A stretch of 30,841 nucleotides of DNA from an uncultured Eubacteriales bacterium (lineage in GTDB: Bacteria; Bacillota; Clostridia; Peptostreptococcales; Anaerovoracaceae). Positions 8,009-14,861 of this stretch are shown here, piece after piece. Numbering within the stretch: the stretch's first letter is position 1; each line of letters starts with the position of its first letter. The translations under genes were made by a program, and so were the position numbers. Where the stretch lies: assembly GCA_910583765.1 (NCBI GenBank), contig CAJTYS010000043.1:1-30841 (forward strand), in the 5' to 3' direction. The notes under the pieces were generated by a model. The model made no database searches. It was not told the DNA's origin and worked only from the letters and a program-made list of their open reading frames with translations.

Positions 8009-8037
8009 ATTGTACCACGAATTTCCATAAAAGCCAA
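8009..8037 (-). promoter_or_regulatory. Probable promoter of mtaD
   Basis: Minus strand TTGGCT (8037-8032), 17 bases, TACAAT (8014-8009), in the 62-base gap between cls and mtaD. Confidence 0.55.
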
Positions 8038-8039
8038 CC

Positions 8040-9641
8040 CTACATGAGCGGTGCCACAAGGCGCAGCAGCCGCCCCAGGATCTTCTTGAACACGTTGTAA
8101 TTCCGGCAGTCTTCCATAGTGATGATCTGGCATTTTTCCAAGGTTGCCTGAAAGTCTTCCTCAATGACGCAAATCTCCGGATTGCCGTACATGTATACCG
8201 CGTCTTCAAAATGCAGATACAGGCTGCGAAAATCCAGATTAATGGTCCCTACCACCGCTTTTTTGTCATCGCTTGTGAACACTTTGGCGTGAACGAATCC
8301 CGGCGTGTATTCGTAGATCTCCACGCCAGCGTCAATGAGCTCTGGATAATAGGTCCTTGCCAGCAAATAGGCGTAAAGCTTGTCCGGAATATGGGGCATG
8401 ATGATCTTGACTTCCACGCCTCGCTTCACCGCATAGATCATGGATTCCACCATTTCCTCATCTAAAATCAAATAGGGCGTCATGATATGCACATAGCTTT
8501 CAGCGCTGTACAGAATATCCATATAAACCCGCTCACCTACGGATTCCCGATCCAAAGGACTGTCGCCATAGGGGATCACATAACCGCCGCTAGCTTCACT
8601 GGCTCTGCTGTTTTCAAGGGAATCTTCCGGCGCGCATTCTGAAGAAAGCTCTGGTTCCCGTGGCGGAAATTCATAACGCATGTATTTGCCAATTGGCGTG
8701 GGCTCGCTTTCATAAATGTCCCACATTTGCAGGAACATCAAGGTGAAGCTCCTGACCGCTTCCCCTTTTACCATGACCGCCGTGTCCTTCCAGTGTCCAA
8801 AACGCTCGATCTCGTTGATATATTCATCCGCCAGGTTGATGCCGCCTGTGAAGGCCGTGTGCCCATCGATGACCACCACTTTTCTGTGATCCCGATTGTT
8901 TTGGTGGGTGGAAAGAAAGGGCAGAATGCGGGAAAATACTTTGCAATTTATGCCTCTTTGCTGCAATTTCTGCGGATAGTTGGGCGGCAGCAGCGTCAGA
9001 GAGCAGGTGCCGTCATACATGAAGCGAACTTCCACCCCTTCTCTGACTTTCCGTGTCAGAATCTCCAAAACAGTGTCCCACATGAAGCCTTTGTCCACAA
9101 TGAAATATTCCATGAAAATGAATTCCTTTGCCTGCTCCAGCTGACGGACCAGTTCCCGAAATTTATCTTCTCCTAAAGGAAAATAGGTCACTTGCGTGTT
9201 GAGATAAGTCGGATATTTCCCATAATCATGGATGTATTTGGCCAGCCCCGCTTGCTGCGGCGACTGTTTTTCCATCCGGCGCAGCACTTCCTGATCCTGG
9301 GCAAGGTACGGCTCCTGCTGCTCTAACAGCTGGTCGATGCGCCTGCTGATAAACCTGGTCCCAGGCTGCACTCTGGTGAACAGGTAAAAGGAGATGCCGA
9401 ACAGGGGCAGGAAAATAATGAGCATGAGCCATGTCAATTTGAAGCTGGAATTTTGCCTGGCATTGAGAATGTAAAGGAGCACTAGCAGAGACACGAACCC
9501 TAAAATGTAGTTGAACACGAACACATATTTGTCAAGCAGGGCAAACCCGCCTACAAGCATGGCGACTTGAAGCAGCAAAAATACTGCCAGCAATGTGGTC
9601 CGTCCGAACAATAATTTCCATAAGCCTTTGATTTTTCGCAT
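8040..9641 (-). CDS. cls: Cardiolipin synthase (phospholipase D family)
   Basis: A 533-residue membrane enzyme that joins two phosphatidylglycerol molecules into cardiolipin. Two N-terminal transmembrane segments (about 15-60) and a further hydrophobic hairpin (70-90) precede two HKD motifs: DHRKVVVID (H252, K254, D259) and HAKVFTSD (H451, K453, D458). Between the two PLD domains is an acidic, Ser-rich stretch at about 328-352 before the usual GGYVIPYGDSPLD. It looks like an insertion relative to the compact linker common in bacterial Cls. AGGAGG lies close before the ATG. A sigma-A promoter (9677-9705) and a strong leader hairpin (9653-9669) lie upstream, back to back with spoVT. Confidence 0.95.
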   Translation of the reverse strand: MRKIKGLWKLLFGRTTLLAVFLLLQVAMLVGGFALLDKYVFVFNYILGFVSLLVLLYILNARQNSSFKLTWLMLIIFLPLFGISFYLFTRVQPGTRFISRRIDQLLEQQEPYLAQDQEVLRRMEKQSPQQAGLAKYIHDYGKYPTYLNTQVTYFPLGEDKFRELVRQLEQAKEFIFMEYFIVDKGFMWDTVLEILTRKVREGVEVRFMYDGTCSLTLLPPNYPQKLQQRGINCKVFSRILPFLSTHQNNRDHRKVVVIDGHTAFTGGINLADEYINEIERFGHWKDTAVMVKGEAVRSFTLMFLQMWDIYESEPTPIGKYMRYEFPPREPELSSECAPEDSLENSRASEASGGYVIPYGDSPLDRESVGERVYMDILYSAESYVHIMTPYLILDEEMVESMIYAVKRGVEVKIIMPHIPDKLYAYLLARTYYPELIDAGVEIYEYTPGFVHAKVFTSDDKKAVVGTINLDFRSLYLHFEDAVYMYGNPEICVIEEDFQATLEKCQIITMEDCRNYNVFKKILGRLLRLVAPLM

Positions 9642-9652
9642 TTGATCCTCCT

Positions 9653-9669
9653 GACGGGCAAAGCCCGTC
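9653..9669 (-). promoter_or_regulatory. 5'-terminal leader hairpin of cls
   Basis: GACGGGC / GCCCGTC, 7 bp with a 3-base loop. From the promoter at 9677-9705 the transcript would start at about this hairpin, and AGGAGG follows immediately. It may stabilise the mRNA or influence ribosome access. Confidence 0.6.
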
Positions 9670-9676
9670 TCTTAGC

Positions 9677-9705
9677 ATGTTACTATTTCCGTTAATAAAT
9701 GTCAA
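9677..9705 (-). promoter_or_regulatory. Sigma-A promoter of cls
   Basis: Minus strand TTGACA (9705-9700), 17-base spacer, TAACAT (9682-9677), 35 to 65 bases upstream of the cls start. Confidence 0.65.
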
Positions 9706-9803
9706 AGTTTTTAGGCTTATTTTTCATCCAAAGGCAGTATATTTCATTTGTTTTGGCAAAGACTATCTGTAGAAACGATATCAATGAGAAAGGATTTAAG
9801 TCT

Positions 9804-10295
9804 ATGAAAGCGACAGGAATTGTAAGAAGAATCGATGATCTGGGGAGGGTGGTCATTCCTAAGGAAATACGGCGGATCCTCCGCATTCGGGAAGGCGATC
9901 CCCTGGAGATCTATACGAACAGCAGTGGGGAGGTGATTCTGAAAAAATATTCGCCCATCAATGAACTGGGTCAGTTCGCGGGAGAATACGCAGAAACAGC
10001 CTCTTCCATCCTGGGCAGCACTGTGATCGTCTCTGACACGGATCAAATTGTTGCCGTGTCTGGCGCGGGAAAAGCGGATTACATGGATAAAAAGGTGGAT
10101 TTTGAGCTGGACAAGATCATTCAGAGCAAGAACACGCTCCATGATGACGCAAAAGTGGTAGTGCCGATTCTTGCTCATGGCGATGCCATCGGTTCTATCA
10201 CTATTTTGCCAAAACAAAATCAGAATCTGGGAGAGGTGGAATTCAAAGCCGCGGAAATCGGCGCCTCGTTCCTGGCACGGCAAATGGAACACTAA
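9804..10295 (+). CDS. spoVT: Stage V sporulation protein T
   Basis: A 163-residue regulator with an AbrB-type swapped-hairpin DNA-binding domain at residues 1-50 (MKATGIVRRIDDLGRVVIPK, then EIRRILRIREGDPLEIY) and a C-terminal GAF-like domain (about 55-163). In Bacillus SpoVT tunes forespore sigma-G genes. The ATG at 9804 has AGAAAGGA upstream; the longer frame from 9699 lacks an RBS and adds residues unlike the family. It is slightly shorter than the 178-residue Bacillus protein. The gene is divergent from cls, whereas in many Firmicutes it precedes spoVB on the same strand. I could not assign a sigma-G promoter with confidence. Confidence 0.95.
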   Translation: MKATGIVRRIDDLGRVVIPKEIRRILRIREGDPLEIYTNSSGEVILKKYSPINELGQFAGEYAETASSILGSTVIVSDTDQIVAVSGAGKADYMDKKVDFELDKIIQSKNTLHDDAKVVVPILAHGDAIGSITILPKQNQNLGEVEFKAAEIGASFLARQMEH

Positions 10296-10328
10296 GCTGT
10301 TGATTAATCTCATCTTCTGTATAAATAG

Positions 10329-10418
10329 AAAAAGGAGCCAGACGGTATTTGGGACATGCGCCCTGCGGGTCAGCCATGCAGGGGCAGTATGAACAGGGCC
10401 GCGCAAGGGCTCCTTTTT
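10329..10418. ncRNA. Long-armed stem-loop after spoVT (terminator or structured RNA)
   Basis: AAAAAGGAGCC (10329-10339) pairs perfectly with GGCTCCTTTTT (10408-10418), enclosing 68 GC-rich bases that contain a second stem CCCTGC (10361-10366) / GCAGGG (10378-10383). T6 follows the stem on the plus strand, so it can end spoVT transcription. The large structured insert is unusual for a plain terminator and suggests a small structured RNA or palindromic repeat element. It lacks the SRP-RNA GGAAGCAGC-type core and I cannot match it to a known RNA family. The outer stem is symmetric, so strand is uncertain. Confidence 0.5.
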
Positions 10419-10482
10419 TGTTGGGATTTTGGGAGGTGATTGAAATCATGTGAATCAGGATAGTGGCCTTTTTTGATTGCCG

Positions 10483-10722
10483 CTATAAAACGGCCAACTT
10501 CCTACTATGTTCCTGAACCACCCTTTTTAGAACGTCCGTGTCCGCTTGCAGCGCTTCTAACTGTTCAATTCCCACCGCATAGCGATCATACGTGTCTGTA
10601 TCACAGGATTCTATCTGCTGTAAACGTGGAATCACGTTGTTTGCAATCAGCAATCTTGTTTGGATGTTCTTTATTTCACTTTTGCTTTCTTTATTTTGCT
10701 GTACGAGCCGTAGATCTTTGTC
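10483..10722 (-). pseudogene. Fragment of an unidentified helical protein gene
   Basis: A minus-strand frame of 79 codons without an acceptable start ends at TAG (10485-10483). Its product looks protein-like, with NVIPRLQQIE, DTYDRYAVGIEQLEALQ and LKRVVQEH segments predicted to be helical. It overlaps the end of the FN3 remnant in another frame. I do not recognise the family. The absence of a start and RBS suggests a truncated remnant or a frameshifted gene. Confidence 0.4.
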
Positions 10723-11078
10723 TTACCGACTTGTTTGTAGGCTCTGACTTTGGCGTAGTAAGTCTTTTGGCGTTTCAATTTGGTGAAGGTCTTGGAAACG
10801 GTCTTGTTTTTCTTGATAAAGGCTGTCTTTTTATTCTTTTTGAATTTTTTGTCTGTTGCTACTGCGGCCTGGTAGCCGGTGGCTTTTTTGTCACGCTTCC
10901 AGGTGAGTTTTAGGGCGCCTTTTTTGGTGGAGGCGGCTTTTCTCAGAGTTGATTTCTTTGGTTTTTGCGGCTTTTCGATTGTTCCGATGTAAGACCAACA
11001 GACAGAATTTAAATAATGATTCGAATCGATGTTTTTGGTAAGTAAGTTTTCATTAGTTTTCGCCTTTTCTCTTTCCAA
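10671..11078 (-). pseudogene. Remnant of a surface protein C-terminus (FN3-like domain)
   Basis: 135 codons whose C-terminal 95 residues form a Lys-rich fibronectin type III-like domain. Visible pieces are KLTWKRDKKATGYQAAVATD, KKNKTVSKTFTKLKR and TYYAKVRAYKQVGKTKIYGS, the usual C-terminal module of large clostridial surface proteins. There is no signal peptide, no plausible RBS before the TTG at 11078, and nothing of the rest of a surface protein. It is best read as the stranded 3' end of a deleted gene. The flanking 11079-11221 is AT-rich and shows no gene. Confidence 0.6.
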
Positions 11079-11221
11079 TGAAATGATCCATTTAATGATT
11101 CACTTTTAGATTATTTCAACAATTATTTTTGCGATCTCTTTCCATTCCACTTTAATAAATATATTTACTAAAACCAATAGCAAATCAGCCAGTTATGGTA
11201 TTTTGAGTAACGGGGTATACT

Positions 11222-11458
11222 ATGCAGGTGACTTATATACAACGGATACGAGATTTACGAGAGGATCATGACAAAACGCAGCAGGAAATCGCCGACTATC
11301 TCGGCACTTCCCAGACCATGTACGCACGATACGAACGGGGTGCGAACGAAATGCCCATCCGCCATTTAATTGCGCTGTGCAATTATTACAAAGTGTCGGC
11401 TGATTACATTTTAGGACTGTCCAAGGAAAAATGTCCCAGTAGACTTTTTAGGCGCTGA
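11222..11458 (+). CDS. Small XRE-family transcriptional regulator
   Basis: A 78-residue protein consisting almost only of a Cro/C1-type helix-turn-helix: YIQRIRDLREDHDKTQQEIA, then YLGTSQTMYARYERGANEMP and YKVSADYILGLSKE. Such single-domain repressors occur in prophages, mobile elements and small regulatory loci. The RBS is weak (a GGGG 7 bases before the ATG). It stands alone between a decayed region and the tandem small-gene cassettes, which it could regulate; that is only an inference from position. A terminator-like hairpin follows at 11490-11518. Confidence 0.85.
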   Translation: MQVTYIQRIRDLREDHDKTQQEIADYLGTSQTMYARYERGANEMPIRHLIALCNYYKVSADYILGLSKEKCPSRLFRR

Positions 11459-11489
11459 GGAAGGCGAGAAGCAGGAATCTTAACAGGAA

Positions 11490-11518
11490 AACCAGGCGAC
11501 CTTTGCCGGTTATTTTTT
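11490..11518 (+). terminator. Terminator after the XRE gene
   Basis: AACC-A-GGC pairs with GCCGGTT (one bulge, 7-base loop), followed by ATTTTTT. Confidence 0.6.
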
Positions 11519-11573
11519 GTTATCGCATATTTGTAACTTCGGCACGGAAATCAATCTCCATATTCTATTTGAA

Positions 11574-11591
11574 CCTATCTGAATAGATAGG
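11574..11591. repeat. Short perfect inverted repeat
   Basis: CCTATCT / AGATAGG with a GAAT loop, in a 550-base stretch (11459-12009) that has no recognisable gene before the first cassette. It could be an operator or an mRNA hairpin; no T-run follows. Confidence 0.4.
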
Positions 11592-11844
11592 AATGCGTAA
11601 GAATGCACCACGCCAACAAAGCGCTGATTCCAGCACTAAAATTGCGGATTTTCGGTATCAGTGCCATAATAAACGGCATTTTCGTTGGTTTGCAAGCATT
11701 TCAGCAAGTAAAACAGCGTGTTTGGATATTATTCCCAGTTTTTACGCAATTTTTGCCTTTAAATTTTAGATTTGTTGGCGCAAAAGCTTTTGCGACCCTA
11801 ATGATTTTTAGCAATCGATTCTCACAGTAATTTTAAAGGGATTG

Positions 11845-11874
11845 TTGACCGTCTTTAAGAGTGTGTAGTATAAT
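11845..11874 (+). promoter_or_regulatory. Promoter P1 of cassette 1
   Basis: TTGACC, 18-base spacer, TATAAT. The spacer is identical in cassette 2 except for one base. Confidence 0.8.
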
Positions 11875-11924
11875 GAATAAAACGCAGCACAATCAGAAAA
11901 TCGGTTTAACATTTCATTTTTTAG

Positions 11925-11953
11925 TTGATTTTCCATAAAAATACATATATAAT
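11925..11953 (+). promoter_or_regulatory. Promoter P2 of cassette 1
   Basis: TTGATT, 17-base spacer, TATAAT, 80 bases after P1. Its transcript would start at about the hairpin at 11958-11979. Confidence 0.75.
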
Positions 11954-11957
11954 GATA

Positions 11958-11979
11958 TTAGGCTTCTACATAAGCTTAA
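11958..11979 (+). other. Leader hairpin of cassette 1
   Basis: TTAGGCTT / AAGCTTAA with a 6-base loop CTACAT. A hairpin of the same size occurs at the corresponding position of cassette 2 with different but still complementary bases. Confidence 0.65.
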
Positions 11980-12009
11980 TACCTGGGCAAGCGGAGAAAG
12001 GAGATTGGG

Positions 12010-12153
12010 ATGGAAGAGATGACAAAAGAGGAAATGCAAAGATTCCTGATAAAGGAAGCGCAAAGGGGAAGCACGGAACTGGAGGCATATCGCAATCTGT
12101 TAGAAATCATTGGGGTTGAATATCCCATCGACCAAACAGAAGATGCCGATTGA
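12010..12153 (+). CDS. Small protein of cassette 1 (47 aa, unknown)
   Basis: A 47-residue acidic protein with amphipathic helices: it begins MEEMTKEEMQRFLIKEAQRG and ends PIDQTEDAD. AAAGGAGA lies 6 bases before the ATG, two sigma-A promoters stand upstream and a strong terminator follows, so it is very probably expressed. The N-terminus (MEEMT-E-M-RFL) resembles that of the cassette 2 product; the rest differs. No signal peptide or membrane segment. I do not recognise the family. Confidence 0.7.
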   Translation: MEEMTKEEMQRFLIKEAQRGSTELEAYRNLLEIIGVEYPIDQTEDAD

Positions 12154-12171
12154 GCAATCTTAACAAACGAC

Positions 12172-12199
12172 AAAAAAGCAGGCTTGTCACTGCTTTTTT
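12172..12199 (+). terminator. Terminator of cassette 1
   Basis: AAAAAAGCAG / CTGCTTTTTT, perfect 10-bp stem with an 8-base loop, conserved in cassette 2. Between here and the next promoter (12444) no other gene is seen. Confidence 0.92.
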
Positions 12200-12443
12200 G
12201 ATTGTCATGGTTATCTATTGCCACACAAAACCACCTAAGATTAAGGAAAGACTTTGGCAAACTTTTAAGGTAAATCGTATAATAAACCATTTACGAAAAA
12301 CACAAAACGGCAGCTCTATCCATAGGACTTTCTCCAGCTTTTATGCAATTTTTATCTTTCAATTTTAGATTTGTTGACGCAAAGGTTCTTGTGGACTTAG
12401 AAGCTTCTGGAAATTGATTTTCTCAGTAATTTTAAAGGGATTA

Positions 12444-12473
12444 TTGACCCTCTTTAAGAGTGTGTAGTATAAT
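12444..12473 (+). promoter_or_regulatory. Promoter P1 of cassette 2
   Basis: TTGACC, 18-base spacer, TATAAT; the same as cassette 1. Confidence 0.8.
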
Positions 12474-12523
12474 GAATGAAACGCAATCAGATTAGAGAGC
12501 AAATCAGTTATTTCATTTTTTAG

Positions 12524-12552
12524 TTGAAATTCCATAAAAATACATGTACAAT
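12524..12552 (+). promoter_or_regulatory. Promoter P2 of cassette 2
   Basis: TTGAAA, 17-base spacer, TACAAT, the equivalent of P2 in cassette 1. Confidence 0.7.
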
Positions 12553-12557
12553 AAATA

Positions 12558-12579
12558 TTAAGCCACAACAATGGCTGAA
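12558..12579 (+). other. Leader hairpin of cassette 2
   Basis: TTAAGCCA / TGGCTGAA with loop CAACAA: 8-bp frame with one mismatch. It is in register with the cassette 1 hairpin (offset 600) with compensatory changes. A second small hairpin, CCGG-ATCA-CCGG, follows just before the RBS. Confidence 0.65.
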
Positions 12580-12609
12580 TCGGCCGGATCACCGGAGAAA
12601 GGGGACGTA

Positions 12610-12762
12610 ATGGGAGAGATGAACATGCAAGAAATGACCAGGCTGCTTTTGGGATTGAGGGCCGCTGGCTGGGATGAAAAAGAAATCAATGATTTCCTGC
12701 TTTATATCCAAACAGGAGAAAAGCAGTACGAGCCACAACCGAAAGAAAAGCTGGCTGGATAA
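12610..12762 (+). CDS. Small protein of cassette 2 (50 aa, unknown)
   Basis: A 50-residue protein: MGEMNMQEMTRLLLGLRAAG, then WDEKEINDFLLYIQTG and a Lys/Pro-rich tail ending KEKLAG. The middle looks like two short helices with a turn at AAGWDEKEI, as in tiny helix-turn-helix or adaptor proteins. AAAGGGG precedes the ATG by about 5 bases; the in-frame ATG at 12571 lies within the leader hairpin and is rejected. It is a sister of the cassette 1 gene by position and N-terminus. Function unknown. Confidence 0.7.
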   Translation: MGEMNMQEMTRLLLGLRAAGWDEKEINDFLLYIQTGEKQYEPQPKEKLAG

Positions 12763-12813
12763 GCCAGAATCCACCAAACAGAAGATGCCAATTGAGCAAT
12801 CTTAACAAACGGC

Positions 12814-12841
12814 AAAAAAGCAGGCTTGTCACTGCTTTTTT
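12814..12841 (+). terminator. Terminator of cassette 2
   Basis: AAAAAAGCAG / CTGCTTTTTT, the same stem as in cassette 1. The stretch 12763-13093 holds only this terminator, the next hairpin and cassette flank. Confidence 0.92.
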
Positions 12842-12947
12842 GCTTGTCATAGTTATCTACGCTACATAAAACCACATCACACTTAAGTGAAAGCCTTTCG
12901 CAAACTTTTAAGGCAAATCATAGAATAAATCCTTCACCAAAAACCAC

Positions 12948-12981
12948 AAAACGGCAGCTCTATCTATAAGACTGCCGTTTT
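12948..12981. terminator. Terminator hairpin between cassette 2 and the esterase
   Basis: AAAACGGCAG / CTGCCGTTTT, perfect 10-bp stem with a 14-base loop. It can serve the convergent esterase gene on the minus strand, where TTTTGTGG follows. The 5' arm and loop also occur at the end of cassette 1. Confidence 0.75.
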
Positions 12982-13093
12982 GCTGTTTCATGCTTGGTCA
13001 ACCCTTTCTCAGAACAGGCTAAGAACGCCATTTGCTGTTCCTAAGCCATACCTGTGCTCCGCACGTTTTCCGCTTTCTCCTATATCAGCTCTG

Positions 13094-14725
13094 CTATTTC
13101 ACATAATACTTGAGCAGCGGTTCGATCAGTTTTCTCTGTTCAGACAACGGGTCGCTCTCCATTTTCAGCGAACCATCGTTTCCAATGACCATGGTTTCTC
13201 TGGTTTCAGAATCATACGGTGTCCAGGACACGCCGTCAATGCTCGGGTCGCCTGTCCTGGCGAAGTTCGCCCACATAGCGCACATCTGGTCCGCCAACTT
13301 TTCATCCATAGTCCCTGAGAAGCCCGCACCGGTCAGGTTGTGGAACACGTAAGCCACTTCAGAGGCGTGGCAGGCTTTCATATTTTCTTCATCTGATTCT
13401 TTGGCAAAATAGTACATATAGCTTTTGCCGCCTGCGTCACTATGATTGGCCGCTTCTGCGATGGCCGGCACCCGGAAGGCGATGTCATTGCAAAACTCGG
13501 TCTTTGCCCACAGATCTTCCTTGTCCTTTTGCAGGTCCAGAAATTGGTCGATGGACTTTTTCTCTTGCTTTGTGGCTGCGTCCTTTGCCCAGTTGAGCTT
13601 ATCGTCCACTATCGCCTTCTCATAGACCTTGACCGCAGTGTCCATGTCCTCTTCACCCATTTCCTCAATCCAATAGTTCCATTCATTGGCATTGGAGCCT
13701 GTCATCAGGATCACGTCTTTGCTGGCTCCATCAGCCAGGGCTTTGTACGGATCCTCCGGGATCAAGTTGCCGTCCCGCAGAGGCATGTTGTACAGATCGT
13801 TGAGACAATTTCCCTCTTCATCAAAAGGCTCTGTGTAATACTTGATCAGATCTTTCTCTGGAATGGCCATCAGGTCATCCATGTTCTTTGCGCCAGTGAC
13901 TTTCAAAAGCGCTTCCGTCAAGCCCCATTCATCCACTTCTTCTTGGGAATAAGTGAGGGCCACGCTGCCGCTCTGGGAGATGCACTTGTTGAAGAGGCCT
14001 TTTGCCTGATCCACCACTAGCAAGGTGGAAGTGGTCCCGCCTCCCGCGGATTCCCCGAAGATGGTCACATTGTCCGGATCTCCACCAAAGGCGGCGATAT
14101 TTTCTTTTACCCATTTGAGGGCCTGGATGTGATCCAAGATCCCCAGATTCGGCGCATCCGCAAAGGCTTCGCCGCCCTCCACTTTGGAAAAGTCGATGAA
14201 GCCCATGAACCCTACCCGGTAATTGGCTGTCACCATGACAATGTCTTCATTTTGTTCCACAAAATATTGGCCATCATATAACGGATCCGAAGTGCCGCCC
14301 CAAGCAAAGCCGCCGCCATGGAAATAGACCATGACCGGTTTGTCCTTGGCGTTCAAGTCCTTGGTCCACACGTTCAGGGTCAGGCAGTCTTCCCCGATCT
14401 CGTTATAAGAGGCAGGTTCGCTGGGCCATTCATACTGGATGGACGTTTTGCCGAAGTCCTTCGCTTCGATGGTCTCATCGCTGGCTTCCGGCGCTTCCGG
14501 GGCTTTCCACCGCAGATCGCCCACTGGGGATTTGGCATAAGGGATGCCTTTAAAGGAAAGAACCTTTGTCTTTTCCTCCATCTGCCCCACGAAGTTCCCG
14601 TTCTGACAGGCCGCAGCCGCATCTGAGGCAGCCTCCTTGGTGTCCTTTGTGTCGCTTCCGCCGCACCCGCAAAGGGCTAAGGCAAAGCAGGCTAGGATTG
14701 TCAGGATCCATAATTTCTTTCTCAT
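13094..14725 (-). CDS. Secreted type-B carboxylesterase lipoprotein
   Basis: A 543-residue serine hydrolase. Residues 1-20 form a lipoprotein signal peptide with lipobox LCGC (C21 lipidated), followed by a Ser/Asp/Ala-rich linker, so it should sit on the outer face of the membrane. The alpha/beta-hydrolase body shows EDCLTLNVW, oxyanion HGGGF (136-140), nucleophile elbow GESAGG (S226), an acid in GSNANEWNYW (E348) and a His in CHASEVAYVFH (H453), the full type-B esterase set. The ATG at 14725 follows AAAGGAGA; the frame extends 14 codons further but without an RBS. The natural ester is unknown. An 18-bp palindrome lies upstream at 14868-14885. Confidence 0.93.
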   Translation of the reverse strand: MRKKLWILTILACFALALCGCGGSDTKDTKEAASDAAAACQNGNFVGQMEEKTKVLSFKGIPYAKSPVGDLRWKAPEAPEASDETIEAKDFGKTSIQYEWPSEPASYNEIGEDCLTLNVWTKDLNAKDKPVMVYFHGGGFAWGGTSDPLYDGQYFVEQNEDIVMVTANYRVGFMGFIDFSKVEGGEAFADAPNLGILDHIQALKWVKENIAAFGGDPDNVTIFGESAGGGTTSTLLVVDQAKGLFNKCISQSGSVALTYSQEEVDEWGLTEALLKVTGAKNMDDLMAIPEKDLIKYYTEPFDEEGNCLNDLYNMPLRDGNLIPEDPYKALADGASKDVILMTGSNANEWNYWIEEMGEEDMDTAVKVYEKAIVDDKLNWAKDAATKQEKKSIDQFLDLQKDKEDLWAKTEFCNDIAFRVPAIAEAANHSDAGGKSYMYYFAKESDEENMKACHASEVAYVFHNLTGAGFSGTMDEKLADQMCAMWANFARTGDPSIDGVSWTPYDSETRETMVIGNDGSLKMESDPLSEQRKLIEPLLKYYVK

Positions 14726-14861
14726 GAAAATCTCCTTTCTTCTCTTCCCATGCGACACCTGGCCCATAATCCTTTTGTCATCTTATTGGTGGCATCGCAT
14801 TGTCCTGTGGCTTGTAAAAATAGTTCTTAATTTTCTCGTATTTTACAAAATCCCTGCGAAG

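Larger units (their letters stand above)
11735..12329 (+). repeat. Tandem small-gene cassette, copy 1
   Basis: About 595 bases repeated in the same orientation at 12334-12974. Promoter elements are offset by exactly 599 bases between copies. Copy 1 contains a 16-bp perfect palindrome CGCAAAAGCTTTTGCG (11779-11794), two promoters, a leader hairpin, a 47-codon gene and a terminator. Its end stops inside AAAACGGCAG plus loop (12304-12329), without the closing CTGCCGTTTT arm present in copy 2, which marks the duplication junction. Confidence 0.85.
12334..12974 (+). repeat. Tandem small-gene cassette, copy 2
   Basis: Second copy of the unit. It is longer by about 45 bases, mostly around the gene. 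Promoters, terminator and distal flank are nearly identical to copy 1, while the coding part and the bases just upstream have diverged strongly. Confidence 0.85.

Noticed and set aside
10329..10418. Signal recognition particle RNA
   Set aside because: The conserved GGAAGCAGC-type core loop is absent.
11205..11221. TATACT just before the XRE start codon as its promoter
   Set aside because: It would start transcription inside the gene, and the helix-turn-helix needs the upstream ATG.
11603..11830. 75-codon plus-strand frame before cassette 1
   Set aside because: It runs into the repeat unit, has no good RBS, and its counterpart is not open in copy 2.
12365..12592. 75-codon minus-strand frame across cassette 2 promoters
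   Set aside because: It is antisense to both promoters and to the leader; not conserved in copy 1.
13442..14020. 192-codon plus-strand frame opposite the esterase
   Set aside because: Antisense to a gene with a complete catalytic motif set; no RBS or recognisable domain.
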